Positions 1 to 10,473 are shown, counted from the stretch's first letter. The stretch is DNA of 64,000 nucleotides from Selaginella moellendorffii (GCF_000143415.4 NW_003314345.1:756264-820263), one strand, 5' to 3'. The notes: a model not told the origin generated them from the sequence alone. Numbers and translations are program-made.

Positions 1-5
1 CCGGC

Positions 6-1598
6 ATGGGGAGGCCCAATCGCTGCCTCTTGATCCTCGGCTTCGTGGTCTTCTGGTGGGTGATCTTCTTCTTCAACTTCCTCTCCATCGCCACTCCCAG
101 CGAAGATGGGGCTTCCAGTTCCAGATCCATCCACATTCCATTCTTTAGCTCGCGGCGGGAGCCTCTCAAGAGCAGTTACCCCAGTCCTGGCAAGCTCTCG
201 CCATCGCCAGTGAGAAGGGTCGAATTCACGCCTCTCAACGAGCATCTATGGAAGCCGCTCAAGATGTTTGGAGCCAGAGACGATCGATGCGCTGGGCGAT
301 ACGTCTACGTGCATCGATTGCCCAGAGATCTCAACGAGGGAATGCTGGACGACTGCCAGCATCTAAGCTTGTGGACCAACATGTGTAAGTTCACAGGCAA
401 TGCCGGGCTTGGGCCTCCTCTGGAAGACAAGGACAACGCTTTCTCCGACCGTGGGTGGTACGCTACGAACCAGTTTGCCGTGGAGGTGATCTTTCACAAC
501 CGGATGAAGCAGTACGATTGCCTTACGAACGACTCCTCCATCGCTGCTGCCATCTTTGTGCCATACTACGCCGGCCTCGACATCTCGAGATACTTGTGGG
601 GTGTCAACGTTTCGACGAGGGATTCTGGAGCTCTGCGGATGGTAGACTGGCTCGTGAGGCAGCCCGAGTGGAGGAGGATGGGTGGACGCGACCACTTCAT
701 GGTCGCGGGCAGGATAACATGGGACTTTAGACGAAAGACCGAGAAGGAGGACGACTGGGGGAACAAGCTGTTCATCATTCCCGAAGTGAAGAACATCACT
801 TCTCTGGTGATCGAGGCCAGTCCGTGGCACTTCAACGACTTCGCCATCCCGTATCCAACTTACTTTCATCCGACCCAGGACTCGGATGTCGTGGACTGGC
901 AAGTTAGAATGCGGGGGATGGAGCGGCCGGCTTTGTTTTCCTTCGCGGGAGCACCCAGGCAGCAGCTGAGAAAGTCGATCCGTGAGCGGATCATGGACCA
1001 GTGCCGGGAGTCGCCGCAGTGCAAGCTCCTCGAGTGTGACTTCGGCGAGAGCAAGTGTCACGTTCCCAGTGCCGTGATGAAGCTGTTCGAGGAGTCGGTC
1101 TTCTGCCTACAGCCGCAGGGAGATTCGTTCACCCGGCGTTCCATCTTCGACTCGATGCTAGCCGGGTGCATACCGGTCTTCTTCCACCCGGACTCGGCTT
1201 ACTCACAGTTTGTGTGGCACCTCCCACGGAACCACCGCAAGTACTCGGTTTTCATCTCCGAGATCGACATCCGCAGAGGAAACGTGAGCATCGAGAGTGT
1301 GCTCCGACAGATCCCCGCCGATGAAGTCCTCAGGATGAGAGAGGAGGTGATCCAGCTGATCCCGAGGCTGCTCTACGCGGATCCGCGGCAGCGTCTGGAA
1401 TCCATGCAGGACGCCTTCGACGTTGCGGTGGAGGCTGTTATTGACAAGAACGCAAACTTGCGAACGGCTCTCTTGCAAGGCAAGGATGACGACGAGCTGA
1501 GGAAGCTCCACAAGCCCGAAGGGGCGGAGACTGACGAGCTTGATGGTTCAGAGGAATCAATCCGACGTTGGCAGTCTCAGGCGGGAAGAAAGAAGTAG
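6..1598 (+). CDS. GT47 exostosin-family glycosyltransferase (MUR3-like)
   Basis: Single-exon gene of 530 aa. Residues about 7-28 form one hydrophobic segment after a short N-terminus, giving a type II membrane topology typical of Golgi glycosyltransferases. The exostosin/GT47 domain runs from about residue 95 to 440. It contains the blocks GRYVYVHRLP, WYATNQFAVEVIFH, GGRDHFMVAGRITWDF, PYPTYFHP and RRSIFDSMLAGCIPVFF, which match the plant MUR3/xyloglucan galactosyltransferase subgroup. The likely role is transfer of galactose or a related sugar to xyloglucan or another wall polysaccharide in the Golgi lumen; the acceptor cannot be read from sequence. The ATG lies 5 bp from the window edge, so a longer N-terminus is possible, although the membrane anchor sits where expected. 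A paralogue follows at 3812 and a broken copy of its 3' half at 2654. Confidence 0.9.
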   Translation: MGRPNRCLLILGFVVFWWVIFFFNFLSIATPSEDGASSSRSIHIPFFSSRREPLKSSYPSPGKLSPSPVRRVEFTPLNEHLWKPLKMFGARDDRCAGRYVYVHRLPRDLNEGMLDDCQHLSLWTNMCKFTGNAGLGPPLEDKDNAFSDRGWYATNQFAVEVIFHNRMKQYDCLTNDSSIAAAIFVPYYAGLDISRYLWGVNVSTRDSGALRMVDWLVRQPEWRRMGGRDHFMVAGRITWDFRRKTEKEDDWGNKLFIIPEVKNITSLVIEASPWHFNDFAIPYPTYFHPTQDSDVVDWQVRMRGMERPALFSFAGAPRQQLRKSIRERIMDQCRESPQCKLLECDFGESKCHVPSAVMKLFEESVFCLQPQGDSFTRRSIFDSMLAGCIPVFFHPDSAYSQFVWHLPRNHRKYSVFISEIDIRRGNVSIESVLRQIPADEVLRMREEVIQLIPRLLYADPRQRLESMQDAFDVAVEAVIDKNANLRTALLQGKDDDELRKLHKPEGAETDELDGSEESIRRWQSQAGRKK

Positions 1599-2278
1599 AG
1601 ATTGGTGGCAGGCAAAGCCCCGCCGCTCCTACGTCGACGATTTGTAGATTTCGTAGAGAGAATGTTTCGATATGGATGTGGAAGGAGGCTTCAAGTGTTT
1701 TAAAAGTTCCAGAGTTTCAGGTGTGCAATAAGAGAAATGGAGCGCGGATTCTTTTGAGAACTCGGCTTTACAAGAGGTTCTTACCTTTCGTTTCTCATTT
1801 ACTTCGAAAGTTCTTCAACAACTAAATGAATTCCCATGCAGGCTTTTCTCTTTTTCCTTTTCAGTGGGAGACACAGAAGCACCGACTTTGAATACGGGAA
1901 CCAACCCGGTTGAATGCTGGTAATGAAAGTTTCGTATCTAGTAGTAGTAACGCTTCCTCTGTCTGATGATTCCTCTTTTTCTTGCTTTTCTTCTTATAGA
2001 TCCATGGTTGCTGTCATTCAATCCAGATTCCTCGGTCGCCATTCATGGCGGCTCCTTCTTTTCCTTAAACGTGACACTGGCACTGCTCCGAACGAGTTAA
2101 GGCACTGTTCCTCGCCTGGAATTGTGTGGCGACGTTTGCGACGGACAACATGCCTGCATGTGGTGAATAGTTTTTTCCTTGGAAGGTACTCCTGACTTGA
2201 CTTGGCTTAAACTTCTGCTATCTACTTTAACCTTTCTTTGTTAGTGCAGTGCAGCGCAGCAGCGGAATGATTCTATGA

Positions 2279-2620
2279 TTGGAAGGAGGAGACGTGTTCA
2301 TCCTAAAAGGACGAATTCCAGTGAAACCGGACTTCTACAATTTGATGTCGGAATGGAACTCCAAGCTACATATTTTAGTGGGTCAGAAGGCCGAAAGGGT
2401 GATAGACACATTTGAACAGCAGCCTGAGCGCTTGTACCAAAAATTCGGAGTCGTTTCAGAGATGACAACACAGGTACTTCAATTCAAGGCTGGTCGAGAT
2501 GAGTTTGACGACGCTATTGCAACATCTGCTCTCCCTTTGTTCCAGTCGTTGATAGACTCCACTGAGCATAGTGGAACTACTTTTGTGGCTAAGTCGGCTG
2601 GAGTACCCAAGTTTTGTTGA
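2279..2620 (+). other. Unidentified open frame of about 113 codons
   Basis: This frame lies in the spacer between two copies of the duplicated GT47 3' block. It opens at a TTG, and the first in-frame ATG is about 22 codons in. Its composition looks protein-like (KAERVIDTFEQQPERLYQKF), and it ends at a normal stop. I recognise no family. It may be a lone exon or a captured gene fragment. It is listed because it is the only sequence in the spacer with coding character. Confidence 0.2.
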
Positions 2621-2653
2621 AGCTAAAGATCAGCAGCCTTTAGCTCGCGGCAC

Positions 2654-3150
2654 TTGAGAACGTCGATTCGTGAGAGGATCATGGACCAGTGCCGGGAATC
2701 GCCGCAGTCGGTGGCGTGATGAAGCTGTTCGAGGAGTCGGTCTTCTGCCTACAGCCGCAGGGAGATTCTTTCACCCGGCGTCGACTCGATGCTCGCCGGG
2801 TGCATGCCGGTCTTCTTCCACCCGGACTCGGCTTACTCGCAGTTTGTGTAGTACCTCCCACGGAACCATCACAAGTACTCGGTTTTCATCTCCGAGATCG
2901 ATGAGGATTGAGAGCGTGCTCCGACAGATCCCCGCCGATGAAGTCCTCGGGATGAGAGAGGAGGTGATCCAGCTGATCCACGCAAGACGCCTTCAACGTT
3001 GCGGTGGAGGCTGTTATTGACATGCGAACGGCTCTCTTGCAAGGCAAGGATGACGACGAGCTGAAGGGGCGGAGGCTGACGAGCTTAATGGTCCGGAGGA
3101 TTCAATTCGGTGTTGGCAGTCTCAGGCGGGAAGAAAGAAGCAGTGAATGG
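2654..3150 (+). pseudogene. GT47 3'-end pseudogene
   Basis: This is a decayed second copy of the C-terminal half of the GT47 gene at 6-1598, matching it from about position 967. It has lost the stretch encoding the Cys-rich segment before the conserved VMKLFEESVFCLQP block. It also lacks 8 bp in the RRSIFDSMLAGC motif, which shifts the frame, and has TAG in place of the Trp codon after QFV, plus further small deletions. There is no N-terminus, membrane anchor or start. The 3' flank (3150-3775) is likewise a copy of 1600-2265, so coding and downstream DNA were duplicated together. Confidence 0.85.
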
Positions 3151-3811
3151 TGGCAGGCAAAGCCCCGCCGCTCCTACGCCGACGATTGTAAATTTCGTAG
3201 AGAAAAGGTTTCGCTATGGATGTGGAAGGAGGCTTAAGTGATTTCTTCGTGCTTAAAGTTCCAGAGTTTCAGGTGAGAAATGGAGCGTGGATTCTTTTGA
3301 AACTCGACTTTACAAGAGGTTCTTACCGTCATTTACTTCAAAAGTTCTTTCAAAATAAATTCCAATGCAGGCTTTTTTCTTCTCTTTTTTCAGTGGGAGA
3401 GATAGGAGCACAGACTTTGAATACGGGAACCAACTGGGTTGAAATGCTGGTAATGAAAGTTTCGTATCTAGTAGTAGTAACGCTTCCTCTATCTGATGAT
3501 TCCCTTTTTTTGTTTTTCTTCTTATAGATCCATGGTTGCTGGCATTCAATCCAGATTCCTTGCCTGGCTTGTCGCCATTCATAGCGGCTACTTCTCTTCT
3601 TTAAACGTGACACTGGCACTGCTCCGAACGAGTTAAGGCAGCTTGAAATTGTGTGGCGACGTTTGCGACAGACAACAGGCTTGCATGTGGTGAATGCTTT
3701 TTTCCTTGGAAGATACTGACTTTTAGAGACTTTTTAACCTTCCTTTGTTAGTGCAGTGCAGCGCAGCAGCAAAACGGGAAGTCCACCCTGGGAAACGACC
3801 GAGGATGCACG

Positions 3812-5317
3812 ATGGCTTCTTGGTTTTGGAGCTGCAGTTGTGGCTGCTGGATGGTGGTCACGGTGATGGCTACATGGTGCCTCGTGTTGCTGCTGGTTTC
3901 TGAGTACTGGATCGCATTGGACAAGGCTGCCGAGACTGAGATTGTTGCAGCCGCCGCGTCATACATCATTTCTACCAGAGAAACACCGAGCTCGAGGCTT
4001 CTTGAGAGGCGTTTGACAGCAGATAAGCGTCAAATAGGAGGGGTGCGAGCAGGGAAGAGGAAAACACGCTGCCGTGGAAGGTACGTCTATATGTACACGC
4101 TCCCTGCAAGCTTCAATCGGGGATTGCTGGAGCAGTGTGACAGGCTCAGCGTTTGGACGAATATGTGCCCCCACATAGCAAATGCAGGACTCGGGCAGCC
4201 TCTCAACGATGTCGCTCTGGACCTCACGTCTCGAGCGGGGTGGTATGCGACAAACCAGTTCTCGGCGGAGCTCATCTTTCACGAGAGCATGAAAGGGTAC
4301 GAGTGCCTCACCAGTGACTGGAAGCGAGCAACGGCGATTTACGTTCCGTTCTACGCAGGATTCGAGATGTCGAGGCACGTCGGGCAGAAGAATGTGAGCG
4401 TGAGAGACGAGGCCGGGAAGAGACTGGGGAAGTGGCTACAGAGACAGGAACAGTGGAAAGCTTCCGGTGGCAGGGATCATTTCATGGTGTCAGGCAGGAT
4501 CACTTGGGACTTTATCCGGAGCTCGAGCAGTCCGGAGTCGTGGGGAAACAATCTCCTGCTGCTGCCTTGGACGAGAAACATGTCGGTTTTGCTGATCGAG
4601 GCTCGTCCCTGGCTGCCCAACGAGCACGGGATCCCGTATCCGACGTACTTTCATCCATCGACAGCGTCTCAGCTCCAAAGCTGGCAGCAAAGGCTGAGGC
4701 ACTCTTTTAGAAGCAGGAGGAGGCGGTTGATCGGGTTTGTGGGAGCCGTGAAGGCCAAGAACTTGGTCCGGGACAGGGTTTTTGATCAGTGCCGGAAGTC
4801 ATCGCAGCACTGCCGGATGCTGGATTGCCAAGGAGAGAGCGGTGGAGAGTGTCACGATCCTCACAGGGTGATGGAGCTGTTCTTGAGCTCGACGTTTTGC
4901 CTCCAGCCTCGGGGAGACTCTTTCACTCGGCGTTCCACTTTCGATTCGCTGCTTGCCGGATGCATCCCGGTGTTCTTCAGCGAGTACTCGGCTTACAGCC
5001 AGTATGCGTGGAACCTCCCGGCGGACAGCAGCAGCTATTCGGTCTTGATACCGGAGTCCGAGCTGGTGATGGATGGAGTGATCGAAACAAGGCTTTTGTC
5101 GATCGAAGTGGAGGAGATCCAGCGCATGCAAGAGAAGATTGTGGAGATGGTGCCGGAGTTGAGCTATGCCGACCCGCGCTTCCAGGGAAGAACAGAATTT
5201 GTCGATGCGTTTGGAGCTGTGGTACGAGGCGTCACGAGGCTGGTAGGAGAGAAGAAGAAAAACGTCTCATTGAGGACGAAACGTAAAATTCTTCCGAGAT
5301 TTACGGAAGAACCCTAA
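3812..5317 (+). CDS. GT47 exostosin-family glycosyltransferase, second copy
   Basis: Single-exon gene of 501 aa, paralogous to the gene at 6-1598. A hydrophobic anchor lies at about residues 8-32 (CWMVVTVMATWCLVLLLVSE). The stem is short, and the exostosin domain covers about 88-460 with CRGRYVYMYTLP, GWYATNQFSAELIFHESM, GGRDHFMVSGRITWDF, GIPYPTYFHP and RRSTFDSLLAGCIPVFF. A Golgi type II glycosyltransferase of the MUR3-like group is the best reading. The ATG is the first in frame and places the membrane segment correctly. Its upstream sequence belongs to the duplicated intergenic block. The acceptor and sugar donor are not determinable here. Confidence 0.9.
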   Translation: MASWFWSCSCGCWMVVTVMATWCLVLLLVSEYWIALDKAAETEIVAAAASYIISTRETPSSRLLERRLTADKRQIGGVRAGKRKTRCRGRYVYMYTLPASFNRGLLEQCDRLSVWTNMCPHIANAGLGQPLNDVALDLTSRAGWYATNQFSAELIFHESMKGYECLTSDWKRATAIYVPFYAGFEMSRHVGQKNVSVRDEAGKRLGKWLQRQEQWKASGGRDHFMVSGRITWDFIRSSSSPESWGNNLLLLPWTRNMSVLLIEARPWLPNEHGIPYPTYFHPSTASQLQSWQQRLRHSFRSRRRRLIGFVGAVKAKNLVRDRVFDQCRKSSQHCRMLDCQGESGGECHDPHRVMELFLSSTFCLQPRGDSFTRRSTFDSLLAGCIPVFFSEYSAYSQYAWNLPADSSSYSVLIPESELVMDGVIETRLLSIEVEEIQRMQEKIVEMVPELSYADPRFQGRTEFVDAFGAVVRGVTRLVGEKKKNVSLRTKRKILPRFTEEP

Positions 5318-5362
5318 ATCTCAACTGTCATGTTCAGCTGACTATCCTTTTTTGTGTCTTTG

Positions 5363-7585
5363 ATGATCCTCCAGAGCGACTACTTTGGAGTGGAGAGGAC
5401 TTCCCAGGTCCGGGCCATGCCCAGATCAGGAGCTCCAGAGCAATCGAGATCGCTACTCATGACAGTGTGCCGGCAGAAGCTGGAGATTCCCAAATCGGAG
5501 GACGCGATGGAGCACTCGGCCAAATTTGCCGCGCGAGACAAGCCTCGCAAGCTCCGGGATCAGCATTCTTGCAGCTCGACCACCATCGGCAGCGCCGGCG
5601 GCCTCGATTCCTTGCGATGCGACGTCCGGATGCTGGAAGATCGATCAAACCCATCGTCTTTGGATGTGGAGGCGTGTGGAGTGCTGCTGAGAAGGTGCGC
5701 TCTCCACAGGGCTCTCGAGGAGGGCAAGCGCCTCCACCGGCAAATCGTCGCGAGCCGCGAGAGTGGCAACACTTTCCTCGTGAATCTCGTCGTGCTCATG
5801 TATGGCAGCTGCGGTAGGATCCACGACGCACTCCAGGCCTTCCACTCGATCGATCCTCGCAATGCCCACTCGTGGAACATCATGATTGCAGCATTTGCCC
5901 AGAATGGGCATCCGCGCGAGGCGCTGGATCTCTACTGGAAGATGGACCCGGGGCTGAGTCGATCGAGCGTGAGCTACTGTGCGGCGCTGGGGCTGTGCGC
6001 CAAGCTGGGCGCCATCGCCGACGGGAGGAAGATCCACGAGAGCGTGCGAGGGACGGTGTTTGAGAGCTATGGCGGCGCTGGAAGCGTGGGGATCGCGCTC
6101 GTCAACATGTATGGGAAGTGCGCGTGCCCGGAAGAGGCCAGGATTGTCTTCGACAAGCTCCGCCACCGATCAAACGTCTGCTGGAACGCGATGATCTCAG
6201 CCTACGCGCAGAACCAGCGGGGATCCCAAGCGATCGATCTCTTCCGGCGTATGGATCACGAGGGGATGGACTTCACCGCCATCACCTTTGTTAGCGTCAT
6301 CGATGCCTGCGCGAAGGAGAAGCTCTCCGCAAGCCGCGAGCTCCTGGCGCGGCAGATCCACGCTCGCGCTGCGCAGCGCGGTCTCCTTCCTGGCGACGTG
6401 ATCGTCGGCAGTGCGCTCGTCAACATGTATGGCAAGTGGGGGATGATCCGCGACGCGCAAGCGCTCTTCGACTTGATGGAGCGGAGGAACTGCTTCACCT
6501 GGTCGGGGATGATCGCGGCCTACGCGCAGATCGGCCAGCCCCGGCGCGCGCTGGAGCTCTTTCGATCCATGGACGTGAGACCCAACAACGTGACGCTCAT
6601 CAGCGTGCTAGACGCATGCACGCAGCTGGGCGACGCTGCCACTGCCAGGATCGTCCGCGAGCTCTTCGATCGATCACGAGAAGAGGGCATCGATCGGGAT
6701 GGTACCGGCGCCATCACTCTCGGCAACGCGCTCATCAACTTCTACGCCAAGGTTGGCGACTGGGAGCTCGCGCGCGAGATCTTCGAGAGGATGCCGCGCA
6801 AGAGCGTCGTCACCTGGACGTCGATGCTCTCGGCCTACGCGCGCAATGGCCACTCCGCGCAAGCGCTCGAGCTCTTCCACCGCATGGAAGGATTCGAGCT
6901 GCAGTCACACCCGGTGACGATCATCAGCGCGCTTGACGCCTGCGCGGACGGAGCCGGATCGCTGAAGGAGGGGCGGCGGATCCACCAGCAGCTCCTCCAG
7001 AGCGGGATCAAGCCCGACGGCGCGGTCGCCAACGCTGTGATCAGCATGTATGGCAAGAGCGGCAGTGTAAGCGAGGCCTGGGAGGTGTTCGCGGCCATGA
7101 CTGATCGAAGCGTGGTCTCGTGGACGTCCATCTTGGCTGCGTTTGCCGAGCACCAATCCATCGACGAGGCGTTCGCGATCCAGAGGATGATGTGCCAGGA
7201 GGGGATGGATCCCGACGATGTCACCTTCATAAGCCTGCTCTTCGCTTGCAGCCACGCCGGGAAGCTCGAGCAAGGCCGCGAGGTGTTCTTGGCGATGGTG
7301 GCGGACTTTGACACGAGGCCGATGGTGGAGCACTACCGGTGCATGGTGGACTTGCTGGCCAGGACGGGGAGGTTGGCGGAGGCGGAGGAGCTGGTGCGGA
7401 GGATGCCCGGCGGCGCTGACCTCGTGTGCTGGTCAACGCTGCTCAACGGGTGTAAGCTCCATGACAACGAGGAGCACGCCAAGAGGGCCGCGGATGGCCT
7501 GTCGGTTGCCACGCCCGGCAGCTCCGGGGCTTTTGTGCTGCTGGCCCAGAGCCTGTGCGCCAAGGAATCTTCCAAGGCCCGTTGA
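5363..7585 (+). CDS. Pentatricopeptide repeat protein (PLS type, short E-like tail)
   Basis: Intronless gene, up to 740 aa from the first ATG at 5363. The frame is open a little further upstream from a GTG. That ATG is only 45 bp after the GT47 stop, and ATGs at 5417 and 5459 are plausible alternatives; the first PPR motif begins near residue 115. About a dozen PPR motifs follow, many with the SWN-M-AAYAQNG-EAL-LF core, mixed with longer L-type repeats (LVNMYGKCG). The C-terminus has the pre-E pattern (MVEHYRCMVDLLARTGRLAEAEELVRRM) but stops soon after, with no complete E+ or DYW domain. Such proteins bind organelle RNA; without DYW, any editing role would need a partner in trans. The N-terminus is basic and Ser-rich, as expected for organelle targeting. 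Confidence 0.88.
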   Translation: MILQSDYFGVERTSQVRAMPRSGAPEQSRSLLMTVCRQKLEIPKSEDAMEHSAKFAARDKPRKLRDQHSCSSTTIGSAGGLDSLRCDVRMLEDRSNPSSLDVEACGVLLRRCALHRALEEGKRLHRQIVASRESGNTFLVNLVVLMYGSCGRIHDALQAFHSIDPRNAHSWNIMIAAFAQNGHPREALDLYWKMDPGLSRSSVSYCAALGLCAKLGAIADGRKIHESVRGTVFESYGGAGSVGIALVNMYGKCACPEEARIVFDKLRHRSNVCWNAMISAYAQNQRGSQAIDLFRRMDHEGMDFTAITFVSVIDACAKEKLSASRELLARQIHARAAQRGLLPGDVIVGSALVNMYGKWGMIRDAQALFDLMERRNCFTWSGMIAAYAQIGQPRRALELFRSMDVRPNNVTLISVLDACTQLGDAATARIVRELFDRSREEGIDRDGTGAITLGNALINFYAKVGDWELAREIFERMPRKSVVTWTSMLSAYARNGHSAQALELFHRMEGFELQSHPVTIISALDACADGAGSLKEGRRIHQQLLQSGIKPDGAVANAVISMYGKSGSVSEAWEVFAAMTDRSVVSWTSILAAFAEHQSIDEAFAIQRMMCQEGMDPDDVTFISLLFACSHAGKLEQGREVFLAMVADFDTRPMVEHYRCMVDLLARTGRLAEAEELVRRMPGGADLVCWSTLLNGCKLHDNEEHAKRAADGLSVATPGSSGAFVLLAQSLCAKESSKAR

Positions 7586-7902
7586 CCACATTGGACTTTT
7601 GCCTTTGTATATGTCCTGAGTTTAGCTTTTTTAAACAGTCAACTCAATCGAGAGCAGCTGAGATTAGTTTGCTTGTTAAGTGGAGCATGGATTACTTGAA
7701 CTTCTTTTTTTCCTTGGCCGTCTTGATCAGGTCAAATTTTGTTTGCAGTTGCTTGGCCGCTCCTCGTTGGCTTCCTTCTGTGTGGGCTTCCAGTGTTTCT
7801 AAGTTGACTCATCAAGCTTGGGTCGCCATTTGAAGTTGCCAATAATTCTAAGCATCGTCATCACAAAGGTTTGAAACTTCATTAAAGAATTGACAACAAA
7901 TC
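7586..7902. other. Intergenic, tail to tail between PPR and kinase genes
   Basis: These 317 bases lie between the convergent stops of the PPR gene (plus) and the receptor kinase (minus). I see T-rich tracts on both strands that could serve 3' end formation, and nothing else. Confidence 0.5.
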
Positions 7903-10473
7903 TCATCTCGCAGACACAGTGTCGGTGTCCAAAAAGAAATTCTTGGAAGTAGCGGTAGAGGAGGAGGAGCCACTGTTGAGGTCGAGGCGAAGCTCCCCTT
8001 TGGACGCGAAGAACAGGCCTTCGACGGGGACTTTGCTGTCCACGGTCGAGGAGCCTTCGAGCATTTGGACAACGCTGCCCATGGACGGCCTCGCGCTCGC
8101 ATTCTCTTGCAGGCACAGGAAAGCGATCCTGATAGCTCTCACGACTTCCCCCTCGTCCGCCTGGCTAGAGATCCTGGGATCGACCACGTCCATGTCCCTG
8201 CCTTGCTGGACCAGCTCCAAGCAAAAGCTTGGTAGATAAAACTTCTCCGTCTCCGAGACCCGCGAGAAGCACTTCCGCCCGCTGATCACCTCCAGCAGCA
8301 CCACTCCAAAGCTGTAAACGTCGCTCTTCTCGGTGATGGAAGCCTCGAGCAGCCACTCCGGAGCCAGGTATCCTGGAGTCCCTCGCATCGTCGTCATCAC
8401 GTAGCTTTGGTCGCGAGACATGAGCCTGGAGAGTCCAAAGTCCGCGACTTTAGCCACGAAAGACTTGTCCAGGAGTATGTTCTGCGGCTTGATGTCGAGA
8501 TGGATGATCCTTTGCATGCATTCTTCGTGAAGGTACGCAAGGCCTCTCGCCATCCCCAGCACGATCTCTATGCGTTGCTTCCAGCCTAGCACCATCAAGT
8601 TCTTCTCGGAGTCCTGGTAAATCCACTTGTCCAGCGATCCATTCGTCATGTGCTCGTAGACGAGGAGCCTGTTTGATCCCTCCGAGCAAAACCCGAGCAG
8701 CTTTACCAGGTTCCAGTGATGGAGACTTCCCAGCACTGCCACCTCTGCGTAGAATTCCTTCTTTCCCTGTCCCGTGCCTTCGAGCTTCTTCACTGCCACC
8801 GTTCTACCGTCTGGAAGAGTTCCCTCGTACACACCACCAAAGCCTCCAGTGCCGAGGAGCTTGCTAAAGTTGCCGGTGATCCGCCCGAGAGCCGAGAGGG
8901 AGAAACGCATCGGCCTCAAGTTCTCGATCGACTCGAGGAAGTTGTCACTGTCGTAGTCCACGGCTGCTTTAATGCTCGTCCGCCGTCTCCTGATCCAGAG
9001 AAACACCAGGACGACGAGCAAGAGGGTTCCAAGAACCGAGACGACGATCCCGGCAATGACTCCAGCCGAGAGCTTGGAGCTTGTTGTCCCTGCTATTCTC
9101 GTCGCCTTGATATAACCAACGTGAGATTGAGTGGAAACTCGCTGGAGGGTGCCCGTATTGTCGACCGTGAAGCACGAGTTGGATTCTTCCCAGAAGAAAA
9201 ATGCCGAGCACGAGCAGTTCCTCAAGCACCTGCCGCGGCACTCGTCGATGGTGACTTGCGAACCATTTACATACTTGCTGGAGAAGTGTTCCACTCCAGG
9301 AACTGGAACGAACTCGAGAGATTCGATGTCGCTGCAAGACTCCACTGCCGGAGCGGAGCAAGTGTCTGTCCAGCCAGCCGTGGTTCCGTCCGAGTTCAAG
9401 CACCCGACACAAGCGCTGCTCGAGCAAATTCCAAAAGGCTGGCACCGCTGAGGCAGCAAGCACGAGTCATTCCTCGCGAGAAGATTGTAACTATCCGACC
9501 ATACGAGCAAACTCTCCAGAGTATACGCGTGAAGATCCCCGTCAAACTCAAGCCGGATGAACGACTGGTTACGTGGAGTGTTTGCCGATGATCTCGTGAG
9601 CAGAAGACCTCCCGTTGCATTCAAGCCACACAGAGCTTGAGACCTCGTTCCGGACGGAGCCGTGTCGTTGCTAAGCATCATGTTGAGCACTAGATTCAAA
9701 CCATCTCCATTGAGAACCGCCGCTGCGAGCGAGTCACAAGCCTGTCGAGCAGCTGTCAGAGTGTCAACTCCATGGTATCCTCGAATCCAGTAAGGCTCTT
9801 GACGAGTCCCCGAGAAGTTGGAGTAGAGAACCAGACCACCGGGTTCCATAACTAGAGAGTAGAATCCTGGAGAGGGATCGGTCCTGCTCCTCCGGCTCTG
9901 GAGCCTCATTCCCGGTCGAAGGACTTGGCCAGCCATCAAAGTATCTGTGGGACGATCGAAGCTTTGCCACAAGATGGTGTTGTTGCGAAACACCACCAAG
10001 TTCCCAGTCTCTCGCACAACTTCCACCCGGGTAGCTCCCCTGTTTGCTGTTCCAGTCGACCACACCAGCCTCCCGTCGCGATCTCTCAGCACGAGATCAC
10101 CGTCCGAGGCGAGAGAGAGCGTGGCGTTGAGTCCGACTGGATCTTCCCGGTTTGCCTCCCAGATGATCCTCTGCGTGGTTGGAAAACCCGAGTCGACGTT
10201 CATGAGCACTGCGAGTGTGTAGCGATCTGGAGTAGAGTTGACAAAGCCAAGGTTGTAGACGCCACTAAAGAAACCTGTCATTCTCGTGGTAGCGCCATAA
10301 TCGTCCTGGTTCTCAGAGTTTTGGGTAGCTCGAGCCGGATCATTGAAGAAAATATAGCCAGTGCCAGTGGGCACATCGAAGGCCAGGGACGGCACTGCTA
10401 CAAATGCTAACAGCACCAATGGCGCTGCAAGGAACAGGAGAGTGGTACCTTGTTTGCTGCGCGCCGAATCCAT
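7903..10473 (-). CDS. G-type lectin receptor-like kinase (SD2-5-like, non-RD)
   Basis: Single-exon gene of 856 aa. A signal peptide covers about 1-31. The bulb-lectin domain follows at about 65-190, with VWSTGTANRG and NLVVFRNNTILWQSFDRPTDT. Next come a Cys-rich EGF-like/PAN-like region (about 340-455) and a transmembrane helix at about 470-494 followed by RRRR. The kinase domain is at about 534-810: the glycine loop is LGTGGFGGVYEG, the catalytic Lys is K562, the catalytic loop is HLDIKPQN (D660) and DFG is 678-680. The residue before the catalytic Asp is Leu, so this is a non-RD kinase, a class often linked to immune signalling. It should sit in the plasma membrane with the lectin part outside. 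The upstream block is interrupted by a Copia element at 11142, about 670 bp before the ATG. A decayed copy of the ectodomain lies at 26.2-27.4 kb. Confidence 0.93.
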   Translation of the reverse strand: MDSARSKQGTTLLFLAAPLVLLAFVAVPSLAFDVPTGTGYIFFNDPARATQNSENQDDYGATTRMTGFFSGVYNLGFVNSTPDRYTLAVLMNVDSGFPTTQRIIWEANREDPVGLNATLSLASDGDLVLRDRDGRLVWSTGTANRGATRVEVVRETGNLVVFRNNTILWQSFDRPTDTLMAGQVLRPGMRLQSRRSRTDPSPGFYSLVMEPGGLVLYSNFSGTRQEPYWIRGYHGVDTLTAARQACDSLAAAVLNGDGLNLVLNMMLSNDTAPSGTRSQALCGLNATGGLLLTRSSANTPRNQSFIRLEFDGDLHAYTLESLLVWSDSYNLLARNDSCLLPQRCQPFGICSSSACVGCLNSDGTTAGWTDTCSAPAVESCSDIESLEFVPVPGVEHFSSKYVNGSQVTIDECRGRCLRNCSCSAFFFWEESNSCFTVDNTGTLQRVSTQSHVGYIKATRIAGTTSSKLSAGVIAGIVVSVLGTLLLVVLVFLWIRRRRTSIKAAVDYDSDNFLESIENLRPMRFSLSALGRITGNFSKLLGTGGFGGVYEGTLPDGRTVAVKKLEGTGQGKKEFYAEVAVLGSLHHWNLVKLLGFCSEGSNRLLVYEHMTNGSLDKWIYQDSEKNLMVLGWKQRIEIVLGMARGLAYLHEECMQRIIHLDIKPQNILLDKSFVAKVADFGLSRLMSRDQSYVMTTMRGTPGYLAPEWLLEASITEKSDVYSFGVVLLEVISGRKCFSRVSETEKFYLPSFCLELVQQGRDMDVVDPRISSQADEGEVVRAIRIAFLCLQENASARPSMGSVVQMLEGSSTVDSKVPVEGLFFASKGELRLDLNSGSSSSTATSKNFFLDTDTVSAR

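Larger units (their letters stand above)
967..3775. repeat. Tandem segmental duplication of GT47 3' end plus downstream DNA
   Basis: Left copy about 967-2265, right copy about 2654-3775. Both end in the same GTGCAGTGCAGCGCAGCAGC string, and the right copy runs straight into the leader of the second GT47 gene (ATG 3812). The copies differ by many small indels, so the event is not recent. The right copy carries the GT47 pseudogene; the left copy keeps the intact C-terminus. Confidence 0.8.

Noticed and set aside
363-1061. Antisense open frames over the GT47, PPR and kinase genes
   Set aside because: Overlap strongly supported genes on the other strand and show no family motif.
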